DNA of 44,026 bases, taken from the NCBI GenBank assembly GCA_023436825.1, contig JAEZHS010000564.1, positions 1-44,026 of the forward strand, written 5' to 3'. The position numbers and the translations under genes were made by a program. Source of the stretch: Pseudomonadota bacterium (GTDB taxonomy: Bacteria > Pseudomonadota > Alphaproteobacteria > Reyranellales > Reyranellaceae). Below the pieces are notes generated by a model. The model worked only from the letters and a program-made list of their open reading frames with translations, did no database searches and was not told the DNA's origin. The number at the start of each line of letters is the position of its first letter. Within the stretch, counting starts at the first letter, position 1. Below are positions 9,312-17,999 of the stretch, piece after piece.

Positions 9312-10481
9312 ATGACGGCCTGCATCGTCGGTTGGTCCCACGGCAAGTTCGGCAAGCTCGACGGCGAGACCAGCGAATCGCTGATCGTGAAGGCGGCCAC
9401 GGAGGCCATTGGCCATGCCGGCATCGAGCCCAAGGACGTCGACGTCATCTATGTCGGAAACATGAACGGCGGCTTCGTGCGCCAGGAGTTCCATTCCTCG
9501 CTGGCGCTGCAGACGCATCCGGACCTGCGCTTCAAGCCTTCAACCCGCGTCGAGAACGCCTGCGCCACCGGCTCGGCCGCCATCCACATGGGGCTGAACA
9601 CGCTCGCCGCCGGCAAGGCGCGGTTCGTGCTGGTGGTCGGCGTCGAGAAGATGACCGAGCTCAACTCCGCCCAGGCAGGCGACGTGCTGATCAAGGCGTC
9701 GTACGTCGCCGAGGAGGCCAACATCGAGGCGGGCTTCGCCGGCATTTTCGGCAAGATCACCTCGGCCTACTTCCAGCGCTACGGCGACAAGTCGGATGCG
9801 CTCGCCAAGATCGCGGTCAAGGCGCACAAGAACGGCGCCAAGAACCCCTTTGCGCACTTCCAGAAGGAGTTCGCCTACGAGTTCTGCCGCAATCCCTCGG
9901 ACAAGAACCCGTTCGTGGCGGGACCGCTGAAGCGCACCGACTGCTCGCCGGTGACCGACGGCGCGGCGGCGGTGATCCTGACCGACGTCACGACGGCGCT
10001 CGGCATGAAGCAGGCGATCGCCTTCCGCGCTGCCGAGCAGGTCAACGACTTCCTGCCGATGAGCCGGCGCGACATCATCAAGTTCGAGGGCCCTGCCCTT
10101 GCCTGGAAGAAGGCGCTGGCCTCGGCGCGACTCGACCTGCTCGACCTGTCGTTCGTCGAGAGCCATGACTGCTTCACCTCCGCCGAGCTGATCGAGTACG
10201 AGGCGATGGGGCTCACGGCCCCCGGCGAAGGCGAGCGTGCCATCCATGAAGGCTGGGTCGAGCGCGACGGCAAGCTGCCGGTCAACGTCTCGGGCGGCCT
10301 GAAGGCCAAGGGCCATCCCGTCGGCGCCACCGGCGTCAGCATGCATGTGATGTCGGCCATGCAGCTCTCCGGCACGGCGCCCGGCACGCTACAGCTGCCG
10401 AAGGCGAAGATCGGCGGCGTGTTCAACATGGGCGGCGCCGCGGTGGCGAATTACGTGAGCATCCTGGAGCCGCTGCGCTAA
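9312..10481 (+). CDS. SCP-x-type thiolase (acetyl-CoA acetyltransferase family)
   Basis: A 389-residue thiolase, predicted to cleave or condense acyl-CoA thioesters in the cytoplasm. The nucleophilic cysteine lies in VENACATGSAAIH. ESHDCFTSAELIEYEAMGL is the HDCF-type motif of SCP-x thiolases, and GHPVGATGVSMH is the GHPxGATG motif. The usual C-terminal CxG is replaced by NMGG, as is common in the SCP-x group. The start at 9312 is favoured by AGGAG at 9301; an ATG at 9273 lies within the palindromic leader. No other beta-oxidation gene is adjacent, so the substrate is unknown. Confidence 0.88.
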   Translation: MTACIVGWSHGKFGKLDGETSESLIVKAATEAIGHAGIEPKDVDVIYVGNMNGGFVRQEFHSSLALQTHPDLRFKPSTRVENACATGSAAIHMGLNTLAAGKARFVLVVGVEKMTELNSAQAGDVLIKASYVAEEANIEAGFAGIFGKITSAYFQRYGDKSDALAKIAVKAHKNGAKNPFAHFQKEFAYEFCRNPSDKNPFVAGPLKRTDCSPVTDGAAAVILTDVTTALGMKQAIAFRAAEQVNDFLPMSRRDIIKFEGPALAWKKALASARLDLLDLSFVESHDCFTSAELIEYEAMGLTAPGEGERAIHEGWVERDGKLPVNVSGGLKAKGHPVGATGVSMHVMSAMQLSGTAPGTLQLPKAKIGGVFNMGGAAVANYVSILEPLR

Positions 10482-10725
10482 GCGGCGCGGCGCATCACGA
10501 CCTCAATCTCGTCGACGATCAGGCGATTGACATCCTTCACGCGCTCGCCTGAAAGCGTGTGAAGGCTGGCTTGATGCTCGCTTGCGAGTTCACGGAGGAA
10601 GCGCCCGCCTTCACGCCGAAACGCACGACAGCAACCGCTCCGTCTTCCTCCAAGAGGCCGCGAAGCGCCTGTTCCTCCGCTCCCTGCCACGTCGTGGCCA
10701 GAAGGCGGAGAGGCCTGCTGCGCAT
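10478..10725 (-). pseudogene. Unknown small gene Y, apparently frameshifted
   Basis: Two reading frames each give protein-like sequence over part of this interval. From the ATG at 10725 the first reads RPLRLLATTWQGAEEQALRG to about 10610; a second, shifted by the equivalent of -1, continues RFLRELASEHQASLHTLSGE and ends at 10478. Joined they would give about 80 residues with no family I recognise. The stop overlaps the convergent thiolase stop. It lies 35 bp downstream of gene X, which shows the same kind of break. It could be a decayed gene or an assembly indel. Confidence 0.4.
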
Positions 10726-10760
10726 CGGCAAGGCTCGACGGCCCGCATCGCCGATTGCCG

Positions 10761-11313
10761 TCAGTTCATCTTCGCCTCGGAAACAAGCTTCCGGGCCGGG
10801 ATGCGCCATTCTTGCCCCTTCAGCGTGTAGCAGACGGTCCGCAAACCCTCCAAGATCCGACCGTCCTGGTATCGCACCGGCTCTGCGAACGGCTCCAGCT
10901 GCACCTCCTTGTGCAGGATACCCAGCGCTACATGGCGATCGAACAGGTCCTCATCGTAGTGCTGGTGCGGCGGATAGGATTCGGCCATTCGTGCAAACAG
11001 CTTGCGGCCTTCGATCATCAACACGAGCTCGAAGCCCGTATGTATCAGGTAGGGCGGCTCTCGGTTGTGGATCCACTTGACGAGACGGGTAACGCGTCCA
11101 TCCGGATCGAACGCCAGGCCGAAATGACGATTGATGGCATCGAGGCGCCAGCATCCAGGGTGTGTAAACCATTGCGAGCTCGGGATCTTCATCTGCCGCG
11201 GTGCCCAACAAGGCCCGCAACTCCTCCAGGCGCTCGATCATGAACATCATCTCGAACGCCGGATGACCGTGCTCCGGATCAAAGGCTTGCAGGATGGAGC
11301 GCAGTGGTTGCAT
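10761..11313 (-). pseudogene. Unknown gene X, apparently frameshifted
   Basis: From the ATG at 11313 one frame reads MQPLRSILQAFDPEHGHPAF to about 11155 (...DEDPELAMVYTP) and then loses coding character. A second frame continues from the same point (CWRLDAINRHFGLAFDPDGR ... KLVSEAKMN) to the stop at 10761. Removing one base near 11155-11160 would join them into about 183 residues rich in charged and aromatic residues. I recognise no family. The start lies inside the left copy of the 74-bp repeat, and the divergent partner start in that repeat leads to only 15 codons. Confidence 0.5.
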
Positions 11314-11358
11314 GCCCCCTCAGGAAGCACCTTGGAGCAAGGGAAGCAGCCGGTGCGG
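11285..11358. repeat. 74-bp direct repeat, left copy (divergent-start element)
   Basis: Aligned without gaps to 18964-19037, about 55 of 74 positions match; allowing small gaps around GCACCTT improves this. The first 10 bases (GCTTGCAGGA) and the last ~19 (AAGGGAAGCA-CCGGTGCGG with one mismatch) are nearly identical. On the minus strand it contains the start of gene X (MQPLRSILQA). On the plus strand it has GGAAG plus a GTG at 11353, followed by only 15 codons. Confidence 0.65.
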
Positions 11359-11366
11359 GCGAAGTC

Positions 11367-12338
11367 CTATACCTTCGCCGACGGCCATATCCGCCGGTAG
11401 GTCGCAGCCATTTCCGCGCCGACATGGAATGTCGGTGCCGTTGCATCGTCCGCGGCGCCGATTGGGCGTACGACCGTGTCGTAGTCCGGCGTCATGAAGA
11501 AGGGGATCGAGAAGCGCGGCACGCCGCCTCGATTGGCGACGCGGTGGTTGGTCGACGAGAACCGGCCGCCCGTCCAGAATTGCAGCGTATTGCCGATGTT
11601 GACGACATAGGAACCTTTGAGCGGCGGCGCCGCGATCCAATCGCCGGCTTTGTTCAGGACCTCCAGCCCGCCCGTCTCATCCTGGGCGAGGACCGTGATG
11701 ACGCCGGTGTCGCAATGGGAGCGCGCCAGCAGCTTCACGTCCGGATCGTCGATCTGCGCGTAGCGCAGCAGGCGGAGCTGCGAAAGGTTGTGCCGATAAT
11801 GCCGGGTGAAGAAATCCGTCGGCTGTCCGAGCCCTTCGGCAAGCAGCTCCAGCAAGGTTTCCCCCACCTCGTAAGTGCGTTCGAAGTAGGCGTAGACGAC
11901 GTCGTGGAATCCTAGTGGCGAATCGGGCCACAGATTGGGGCCGCGCAACGGCCTGCCGGCTTTCACGTCGGGATGATCGGCCGCCAGCTCGACGGCGCAA
12001 TGAAAGGCCTCGAGGTTATTGCCCTTGAATGTCGGGTCGGTGTCGCCCTTCTCCAGGAGTCCGAGATATCCGCGATATTGCGGTGAACGGGTGATGTGGA
12101 TCCTGCGCTTCTCCGCGTCGGGCAAGTCGAAGAAGGCACGGCTCATGTCGAAGACGCCGTCGAGGACGTCGTGTCCGATGCCGTGCCCGACGATGTACAT
12201 GAAGCCCACCTGCTCGGCGACGGCGGCGACGCGCTGCACCAACACGGGCCTGCGGGCGGGATCCTTCGCGCCGCCGATATCCACGATGGGGATCTCGTCG
12301 AACGCACCGAGATTAGCTTGAGATGGTTGGCCGAGCAC
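11367..12338 (-). CDS. 2-oxoglutarate/Fe(II) oxygenase, isopenicillin-N-synthase-like
   Basis: A 323-residue member of the IPNS-like oxygenase family, with the N-terminal DIOX_N region (EIPIVDIGG ... GFMYIVGHGI) and the 2OG-FeII domain. The iron ligands read as His208 and Asp210 (SHCDTGVITVL) and His265 (TNHRVANRGG), with the cosubstrate arginine in RFSIPFF. The start is the GTG at 12338, 7 nt after AGGAGA and 13 bp past the amidohydrolase stop. It is second in a leftward operon with that gene, so the two enzymes probably act on the same substrate. The family includes thymine-7-hydroxylase-like enzymes; the substrate here is unknown. Confidence 0.88.
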   Translation of the reverse strand: MLGQPSQANLGAFDEIPIVDIGGAKDPARRPVLVQRVAAVAEQVGFMYIVGHGIGHDVLDGVFDMSRAFFDLPDAEKRRIHITRSPQYRGYLGLLEKGDTDPTFKGNNLEAFHCAVELAADHPDVKAGRPLRGPNLWPDSPLGFHDVVYAYFERTYEVGETLLELLAEGLGQPTDFFTRHYRHNLSQLRLLRYAQIDDPDVKLLARSHCDTGVITVLAQDETGGLEVLNKAGDWIAAPPLKGSYVVNIGNTLQFWTGGRFSSTNHRVANRGGVPRFSIPFFMTPDYDTVVRPIGAADDATAPTFHVGAEMAATYRRIWPSAKV

Positions 12339-12351
12339 GATCGGTCTCCTT

Positions 12352-13953
12352 CTATTCGCCGGCGGGTCCGCCGACATATCGATGCGTCTCCAGCGGTGAG
12401 TCCCACGTCCGCCGGTGCGCCTCCGCGAGATAGGGCGCCAGCGCCTCGGTGCGCGCGCCGACGGCGGCGATGTCCGCCCGGAGGCCGTCCATCACCCCCT
12501 CGATGTCGCGACGCAGGGCGGCCTCGTCCACGCTGACGACCCTGCCGCGCTCGACCACGATACGTCCATCGACGATCACGGTCTCGACGGAGCGGCCACA
12601 TTCGCTGAACACGACCTGGCGCGCAGCGCTGTTCAAGGGCACCAATGCCGGGTCGCCGAGATCGAGCAGCGTCAAGTCGGCCTTGAGGCCGGGCCGGATG
12701 GCGCCGGTCGTATCGCCCAGTCCGAGAGCTTTGGCGCCACCCGACGTCGCGGCGCGAAGGGCGGTGCGCGCCGTCGGGTATGCAGCCTCGATACGACTGA
12801 CCGCCGGCAGGCCCGCGAAGGCCTTCATCGCCTGGAACGGGTTCTGCGCGTCGCTGCATGAGTTGTTGTCACAGCCCAAGCCGAGATTGATTCCGGCCTC
12901 GAGATACGCGCAGATCGGCGCCACGCCGCTGCGCGTCTTCAGATTCCCAACCGGATTGAGCACGACACTGGAGCCTGCGCGGGCAACGAGATCAATTTCG
13001 TCTGGCCGCATCCAGACGCCGTGCGCCAGGGTGGTCTGCGGACCGAGCAGTCCGTGCGCCTCCAGGTAGCGCACCAGCGAACCATCCCAGGCGCCGAACT
13101 GCTGCCGCGCGACCACGGTGGTGGCGCGCGATTCGTAGATATGGGTGAAGACGGGCAGCAGCAGCTGCCGCGACAACCTCGCCAGCGCCGTCAGGAAAGC
13201 CGGCGAACAACGTTCCGGGCTCGAAGGAGCAAGACCCCAGCTCAACGTCTCGCTGCCCTTGTCGAGCCGGTCACGGAAGGCCGCGATCTGCGCGACCAGC
13301 GCCTCGGCATCCGCGGCCGTCGACGCGTTGGCCGCCACGACGCCACTCAGGCCGCCAACTGCATCTCGCGGGAACACTTCCTGCCAAAACGGCGTCACCT
13401 TGGCGCCGTGCACGTCCCCCGTCTGGAGGGCAAAGACGCAGCGAATGCCGACCTCCTCGTAGGCAGACAGGATGACAGCGATGTCCTCCGCGTCCATCGG
13501 CGACAAGGTGGCCATGTCCTGCACCGTCGTGATGCCGGCGCGCAGGCATTCGACGGCGCCCAGCAATGTCCGGGCCCGCAGCTCGGCGCGGCTGCGCCGC
13601 GGGTAGTTCGGCGGCAGCGCGTTCAACAGCCAGGTTTCGCGCGGAATGGTCTCGAAGCAGCCCTTCAGAAGCGTGTCGTGCGAATGGTAGTGGGCGTTGA
13701 TCAGGCCCGGCAGGACCAGCCGATCGCTCGCATCGATGACGCGATCGAGAGCACGCCCTGCCAGCAGCGCCGCGTCACCCCCGAGCAAGGACTCGGCAAG
13801 CCCGGGCCCGACGGCCGCGATGCGTCCATCAAGGATCAGTATGTCCGAACGTGCGGGACGGTCGGTGTCGCCGGCATCGTCGTACACGATGCCGCCGGCG
13901 ATCAGGATCGCCGACGCCTTCTTCATGACCCGACCATCGTTTTGATCTTCCAC
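12352..13953 (-). CDS. Amidohydrolase of the cytosine deaminase/TrzN-SsnA type
   Basis: A metal-dependent hydrolase or deaminase of up to 533 residues. The metal ligands are seen in INAHYHSHDT (HxH), the His of FTHIYES, the His of TLAHGVW and the Asp of GLGCDNNSCSD. This pattern is shared by cytosine/guanine deaminases and s-triazine hydrolases that act on ring-amino or chloro-heterocycles. An N-terminal composite beta region (ILILDGRIAAVGPG) and C-terminal ADLTLLDLGDPALVP complete the usual fold. The start is either the GTG at 13953 or the ATG at 13926 (MKKASAIL). It is first in the operon with the IPNS-like oxygenase and divergent from the importer. Confidence 0.87.
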   Translation of the reverse strand: MEDQNDGRVMKKASAILIAGGIVYDDAGDTDRPARSDILILDGRIAAVGPGLAESLLGGDAALLAGRALDRVIDASDRLVLPGLINAHYHSHDTLLKGCFETIPRETWLLNALPPNYPRRSRAELRARTLLGAVECLRAGITTVQDMATLSPMDAEDIAVILSAYEEVGIRCVFALQTGDVHGAKVTPFWQEVFPRDAVGGLSGVVAANASTAADAEALVAQIAAFRDRLDKGSETLSWGLAPSSPERCSPAFLTALARLSRQLLLPVFTHIYESRATTVVARQQFGAWDGSLVRYLEAHGLLGPQTTLAHGVWMRPDEIDLVARAGSSVVLNPVGNLKTRSGVAPICAYLEAGINLGLGCDNNSCSDAQNPFQAMKAFAGLPAVSRIEAAYPTARTALRAATSGGAKALGLGDTTGAIRPGLKADLTLLDLGDPALVPLNSAARQVVFSECGRSVETVIVDGRIVVERGRVVSVDEAALRRDIEGVMDGLRADIAAVGARTEALAPYLAEAHRRTWDSPLETHRYVGGPAGE

Positions 13954-14002
13954 TCGTCCCGTCGCTTCAAAATCCGCTCACTGCGCTCGCGAGTCAATCG
14001 GT

Positions 14003-14020
14003 ATTCTCAAATATGAGAAT
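14003..14020. promoter_or_regulatory. Perfect palindrome in the divergent promoter, likely operator
   Basis: ATTCTCA-AATA-TGAGAAT has perfect 7-bp arms around a 4-bp centre. It lies between the amidohydrolase start (13953) and the importer start (14183) in an AT-rich patch unlike the flanking genes. The XRE regulator encoded at the far end of the same module is the natural candidate to bind it. This assignment is inferred from position and symmetry. Confidence 0.55.
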
Positions 14021-14125
14021 TTGCCAATAATTTATCCAAGACGATGACCGATTGAGCAGAGCTACGCTGGTCGCGATAAATCGGCCATCCTTGCGACTCG
14101 GAGGCCCGATCGGCCCGGAAATTCA

Positions 14126-14171
14126 TTGACATTGAAGGGTCGTCGTCTCAATTTTTATACAAGGGACGACG
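14126..14171 (+). promoter_or_regulatory. Putative promoter and leader hairpin of the ABC importer
   Basis: A TTGACA hexamer at 14126-14131 has a weak -10-like CAATTT 17 bp downstream. Next, CGTCGTCTC (14141-14149) and GGGACGACG (14163-14171) can pair with one mismatch, leaving a 13-nt AT-rich loop just before the ribosome site. The -10 is poor and overlaps the hairpin, so the assignment is tentative. Confidence 0.3.
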
Positions 14172-14182
14172 TGGGGAACAAC

Positions 14183-15298
14183 ATGCGGCGCCATATCACC
14201 GACCTGGAGCAGGACATCCTCGACTTCAAGCGGGCCACCGACGGCAAGAGGGTCAGTCGGCGGGCCTTCGCGGCCGGACTGGCCGTGCTCAGCCTGTCGC
14301 CGGCCGCTGCCGTGCTCACGCCGGCCGACGCCAAGGATCCGGACCTCGTTCTCGCCAACTGGGGCGGCGATGCGATCAAGGCCATGGAGGTCGCCTATGT
14401 GCGCCCCTTCCAGGCCGCCAATCCCGGGCAGGGCGTCAGGATCGATTCCTCGGGCCCGACCAACGGCAAGATCAAGGCCATGGTCGAGGCCAAGCGGGTC
14501 ATCTGGGACCTCTGCGACCGCGCCCTGCAGAGCTCGCTCGAGCTCGGACCCGCCGGCCTGCTGGAGGAAGTCGACTACGGCGTCGTCGACAAGAGCATGA
14601 GCCTGCCCGGCTTCGCCAACCGATGGGGCGTTCCCAATTACACCTTCGCCAACGTGCTGGCCTTTCAGAGCAAGGCGTTCGGCGGCCGCACGCCCAAGAC
14701 CTGGGCCGACTTCTGGAACATCAAGGAATTTCCCGGCAATCGTACGCTGCGCCGCCACATCGACAGCACGCTCGAGGCCGCCCTGATGGCCGACGGCGTG
14801 CCGATGGACAAGATCTACCCGATAGACGTCAAGCGCGCCTTCGCCAAGGTGCGCGAGATAAAGGACCACGTCACGTTCTGGAACAATCACGCCGACAGCT
14901 ACAAGCTGCTGCGCGACAACGAGGTGACGATGGGTTGCGTGGCCCATACGCGCGCCGTGTTGCTGCGCCGCGACACCGCGGGCGCCGTCGATTTCACCTT
15001 CAACCAGGGCATCTTCTGGGTGTCGAACTGGATCGTGCCCAAAGGCAACCCGGGCGGCAGCCGCGTCTGGAAGCTGATCGCCGCGACCCTGGAGCCGGCC
15101 GCCCAGGTGGAACTGCTGCGTCAGATGGGGAATGGGCCGGTCAACCCGGAGGCGCTCAAGCTCGTGCCGCCCGATCTAGCCGCGGTCAATCCGTCGTCGC
15201 CTGAGAACCTCGGCCGCATGCTCGTCGCCGATTCGGAGTGGTACGCCAAGAATGGCGCCACCACGTTGAACCAGTTCATCGACACCGTGTTGTCGTAG
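14183..15298 (+). CDS. ABC transporter periplasmic substrate-binding protein (PotD/PotF-like)
   Basis: A 371-residue extracellular solute-binding protein. The N-terminus carries a twin-arginine signal (SRRAFAAGLAVLSLSPAAA), so export is probably by Tat. The mature part has the LANWGGDAIKAMEVAYVRPF opening typical of spermidine/putrescine-type binding proteins, ends with a C-terminal lobe, and stops where the ATPase begins (shared G at 15298). I chose the ATG at 14183 after GGGGAAC; an upstream in-frame start at 14126 falls in the leader. Binding proteins of this class carry polyamines but also other cationic or heterocyclic solutes. Confidence 0.87.
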   Translation: MRRHITDLEQDILDFKRATDGKRVSRRAFAAGLAVLSLSPAAAVLTPADAKDPDLVLANWGGDAIKAMEVAYVRPFQAANPGQGVRIDSSGPTNGKIKAMVEAKRVIWDLCDRALQSSLELGPAGLLEEVDYGVVDKSMSLPGFANRWGVPNYTFANVLAFQSKAFGGRTPKTWADFWNIKEFPGNRTLRRHIDSTLEAALMADGVPMDKIYPIDVKRAFAKVREIKDHVTFWNNHADSYKLLRDNEVTMGCVAHTRAVLLRRDTAGAVDFTFNQGIFWVSNWIVPKGNPGGSRVWKLIAATLEPAAQVELLRQMGNGPVNPEALKLVPPDLAAVNPSSPENLGRMLVADSEWYAKNGATTLNQFIDTVLS

Positions 15299-16368
15299 TG
15301 CTGGATCTCGTCGGACTGAGCAAATCCTACGGCGCGTCGCGCGTCCTGGACGACGTTTCCTTCTCCGTTCAGCAGGGCAGCTTCACGACGATCCTGGGGC
15401 CGTCCGGTTCCGGCAAGAGCACCCTGCTGATGAGCATCGCCGGCTTCGTGACGCCGAGCGCCGGCGACATTCGCCTGCACGGCCGATCGCTGCTGCCGGT
15501 ATCGGCGGAGAAGCGCAACTTCGGTATCGTCTTCCAGGGATATGCGCTCTTTCCGCATTTGCGGGTGCGCGACAACGTCGCCTTTCCGCTGCGCATGCGC
15601 GGGCTTTCCTCCACCGAGATCGCCGGTCGCGTGAAGCGCGCCCTCGACCTGGTGCAGCTGCAGGACTTCGCTGACCGCTTCCCGCGCGAACTGTCCGGCG
15701 GCCAGCAGCAGCGCGTCGCCCTGGCGCGGGGCCTGGTCTTCGAGCCCAGCCTCGTGTTGCTGGACGAGCCGCTGAGCGCGCTGGACAAGGGGCTGCGCGA
15801 AGCCTTGCGCGACGAGTTGCGGCGCCTGCACAAGGCCGTCGGCATGACGTTCGTCCTGGTCACCCACGACCAGGAGGAGGCGCTGGAACTGTCGAGCCAG
15901 GTCGCCATCCTCAATCACGGCCGCCTGGAGCAATGCGCCGATCCGGCGACGCTCTACAACGCACCGGGCAGCCGCTTCGTCGCGGAGTTCCTGGGACGCA
16001 GCAACTTCATTCTCGTGGAGGTGAGCCGCGACGGCGCGGGCACGCTGCACCTGCAAAGCGGCCAATACCGCTTCGAGCATCGTCAGGATGGTCTGCCTGA
16101 CGGCGGTCCGGCTGTTCTCGCCCTTCGTCCGGAACGTCTGGTGCTGACCGACAGCGACGCTTCGCGTCCGAACAGCCTCCCGGGCATCGTGTCGGACATC
16201 AGCTATCGCGGCGCCGATCTCAGCGTCAGCGTGACCACCGATCTGGGGGAATTGATCGTGCGCCTTACCATCGGCGACGGGCAGGCGATGCCCAGGACCG
16301 ACGACCGCGTGCGGATCTCCTGGAGCGCGACGGCGGGCTACCTGCTGCACGACAGGTCGGCGACGTGA
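15298..16368 (+). CDS. ABC transporter ATP-binding protein (PotA-like)
   Basis: A 356-residue ATPase with Walker A GPSGSGKST, Q-loop FQGYALFPHL, signature LSGGQQQRVALARGL, Walker B LVLLDEPLSALD and switch His VTHDQEEAL. A C-terminal ~110-residue TOBE regulatory domain follows (VLALRPERLVL). The GTG start overlaps the last base of the binding-protein stop, and the end overlaps the next gene by GTGA. It powers the importer from the cytoplasmic face. Confidence 0.93.
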   Translation: MLDLVGLSKSYGASRVLDDVSFSVQQGSFTTILGPSGSGKSTLLMSIAGFVTPSAGDIRLHGRSLLPVSAEKRNFGIVFQGYALFPHLRVRDNVAFPLRMRGLSSTEIAGRVKRALDLVQLQDFADRFPRELSGGQQQRVALARGLVFEPSLVLLDEPLSALDKGLREALRDELRRLHKAVGMTFVLVTHDQEEALELSSQVAILNHGRLEQCADPATLYNAPGSRFVAEFLGRSNFILVEVSRDGAGTLHLQSGQYRFEHRQDGLPDGGPAVLALRPERLVLTDSDASRPNSLPGIVSDISYRGADLSVSVTTDLGELIVRLTIGDGQAMPRTDDRVRISWSATAGYLLHDRSAT

Positions 16369-17207
16369 CTTTCGCACCGGGCGCGGCGAATCTCAGGGTG
16401 TTCGCCCTCTTTCTGCTGCCCGCCCTGCTCTTCGTCGGCGTGTTCTTCGTCTATCCAGTCCTGAAGATCATGCTGATCAGCGTCACCGATCCGCAGCCGG
16501 GCTTCGCCAACTATGCGCTGCTGATCGAGAACCCGGCGCTGCGCCGGGTGTTCCTCACCACCATTCGCATTGCCGGCGTCACCACGCTGGTGTCCGTGGC
16601 CATCGGCTACCTGCTGGCCTATCGCCTGCACATGGCCGGGCCGCGCGAGATGAAGATCGTCCTGTTCTGCCTGATGTTTCCTCTCTGGACGTCGGTGCTG
16701 GTTCGCGCCTTCGCCTGGGTCGCACTGCTGCAGAACAACGGAATCGTCAATGCGGCCCTGCTCGGCCTCGGAGCCGTCGACAACCCGTTGCCGATGGTGC
16801 GCAACGAGCTGGGGGTCGTCATCGGCATGGTGCACGTGATGGTGCCTTACGCCACCCTTCCCATCTACTCGGCGATGCGGGCGATCGATCCCCGCGTCCT
16901 GCAAGCCGCGCGCTCGCTGGGCGCCACGGCGTGGCCCGCCTTCTGGCGCATCTTCTTTCCGCTCACCCTGCCGGGCGTCGGCGCGGGCGTCATCATGGTC
17001 TTCATCACCAGCATCGGCTTCTACATAACGCCGATCGTGCTCGGCGGCGGCAAGGTGGTGATGGTGGCCGAATACATCAGCGTCCAGATCACCGAGACCC
17101 TGCGCTGGGGACTGGGGTCGATGCTGGCGATGGTGCTGCTCGCCGTGGTGTTGCTGTTCGTCTTCGCCTTCCGGCGGCTGACCGTTCTGCGCCAGGGCTC
17201 TGCATGA
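16365..17207 (+). CDS. ABC transporter permease (PotB-like)
   Basis: A 280-residue inner-membrane permease with six predicted helices, the first being LFLLPALLFVGVFFVYPVLK. The EAA coupling motif appears as AARSLGATAWPAFWRIFFPL. The GTG start overlaps the ATPase stop and the end overlaps the second permease by ATGA, so the three are translated as one unit. Confidence 0.9.
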   Translation: MTFAPGAANLRVFALFLLPALLFVGVFFVYPVLKIMLISVTDPQPGFANYALLIENPALRRVFLTTIRIAGVTTLVSVAIGYLLAYRLHMAGPREMKIVLFCLMFPLWTSVLVRAFAWVALLQNNGIVNAALLGLGAVDNPLPMVRNELGVVIGMVHVMVPYATLPIYSAMRAIDPRVLQAARSLGATAWPAFWRIFFPLTLPGVGAGVIMVFITSIGFYITPIVLGGGKVVMVAEYISVQITETLRWGLGSMLAMVLLAVVLLFVFAFRRLTVLRQGSA

Positions 17208-17992
17208 CCGCCCGTTCGCGCTTCACGCGCCTGCTCGGTGCCGGAGCCATGCTGGCCCTGGCTTACCTGATCCTGCCGCTGGCCGTGGTCGTCCCGGTGT
17301 CGCTGACCGATCAGCGCATGCTGTCCCTGCCGGTCGACGGGCTTTCGCTGCAGCACTACGAGACCGTGTTTTCCAGCTCGGTCTGGCTGAGCTCGGCCGG
17401 ACAAAGCCTGTTGATCGGCGCGCTCTCGATGGCGCTCGCCCTGGCGATCGGAACCTGGAGCGCGATCGGCTGCTGGATGCTGGGGGAGCGGCGCAGCGGC
17501 TTCTTTCGCGTCGTGAATCTCCTGCCCGTCGTCGTGCCTTCGATCATCTACGCCCTGGGCGCCTATCGTCTGTTCGTCGATATCGGCCTGTTCGATACCG
17601 TGCTTGGCGTCGTGCTGGTGCACGCGGTCGGCGCCATTCCGTTCGTTTTCATCGTCATTAGCACCAGTCTGGCATTCGTCGATCTCAGCCTGATGCGCGC
17701 CGCGCGAAGCCTCGGTGCCGGCATGCTGCGCGCCGCGGTGTTGGTGGTCCTGCCGAACATCAAGACCGGGCTGGCGTCCGCGGCAATCTTCGCCTTTCTC
17801 CATTCCTGGGACGAGGTGGTGGTCACCCTGTTCGTCTCGAGCACCGCCGTGCACACTTTGCCGCGCAAGATGTGGGAAGGCCTGAGCGAGAACCTCGACC
17901 CGACCATCGCCTGCGTCGCCGTGGTGATGGTCCTGCTGACCCTGGTGCTGCTGCTGCTGCAGCAGCGCGCCAAGGGTCCGTCGGCCGGTTAG
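17204..17992 (+). CDS. ABC transporter permease (PotC-like)
   Basis: A 262-residue second permease with six helices and an EAA motif (RAARSLGAGMLRAAVLVVLP). It pairs with the upstream permease to form the channel. It is the last importer gene; its stop faces the XRE regulator stop 7 bp away on the other strand. Confidence 0.9.
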   Translation: MTARSRFTRLLGAGAMLALAYLILPLAVVVPVSLTDQRMLSLPVDGLSLQHYETVFSSSVWLSSAGQSLLIGALSMALALAIGTWSAIGCWMLGERRSGFFRVVNLLPVVVPSIIYALGAYRLFVDIGLFDTVLGVVLVHAVGAIPFVFIVISTSLAFVDLSLMRAARSLGAGMLRAAVLVVLPNIKTGLASAAIFAFLHSWDEVVVTLFVSSTAVHTLPRKMWEGLSENLDPTIACVAVVMVLLTLVLLLLQQRAKGPSAG

Positions 17993-17999
17993 CGGCCGA

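Noticed and set aside
11353..11400. 15-codon peptide starting at the GTG in the left repeat
   Set aside because: It has a good ribosome site, but this is better explained as the leftover start of a COQ4-like gene than as a functional leader peptide.
13021..14016. Long open frame opposite the amidohydrolase
   Set aside because: Composition is Arg/Gln-rich shadow coding, while the minus strand shows all metal-ligand motifs of a real enzyme.
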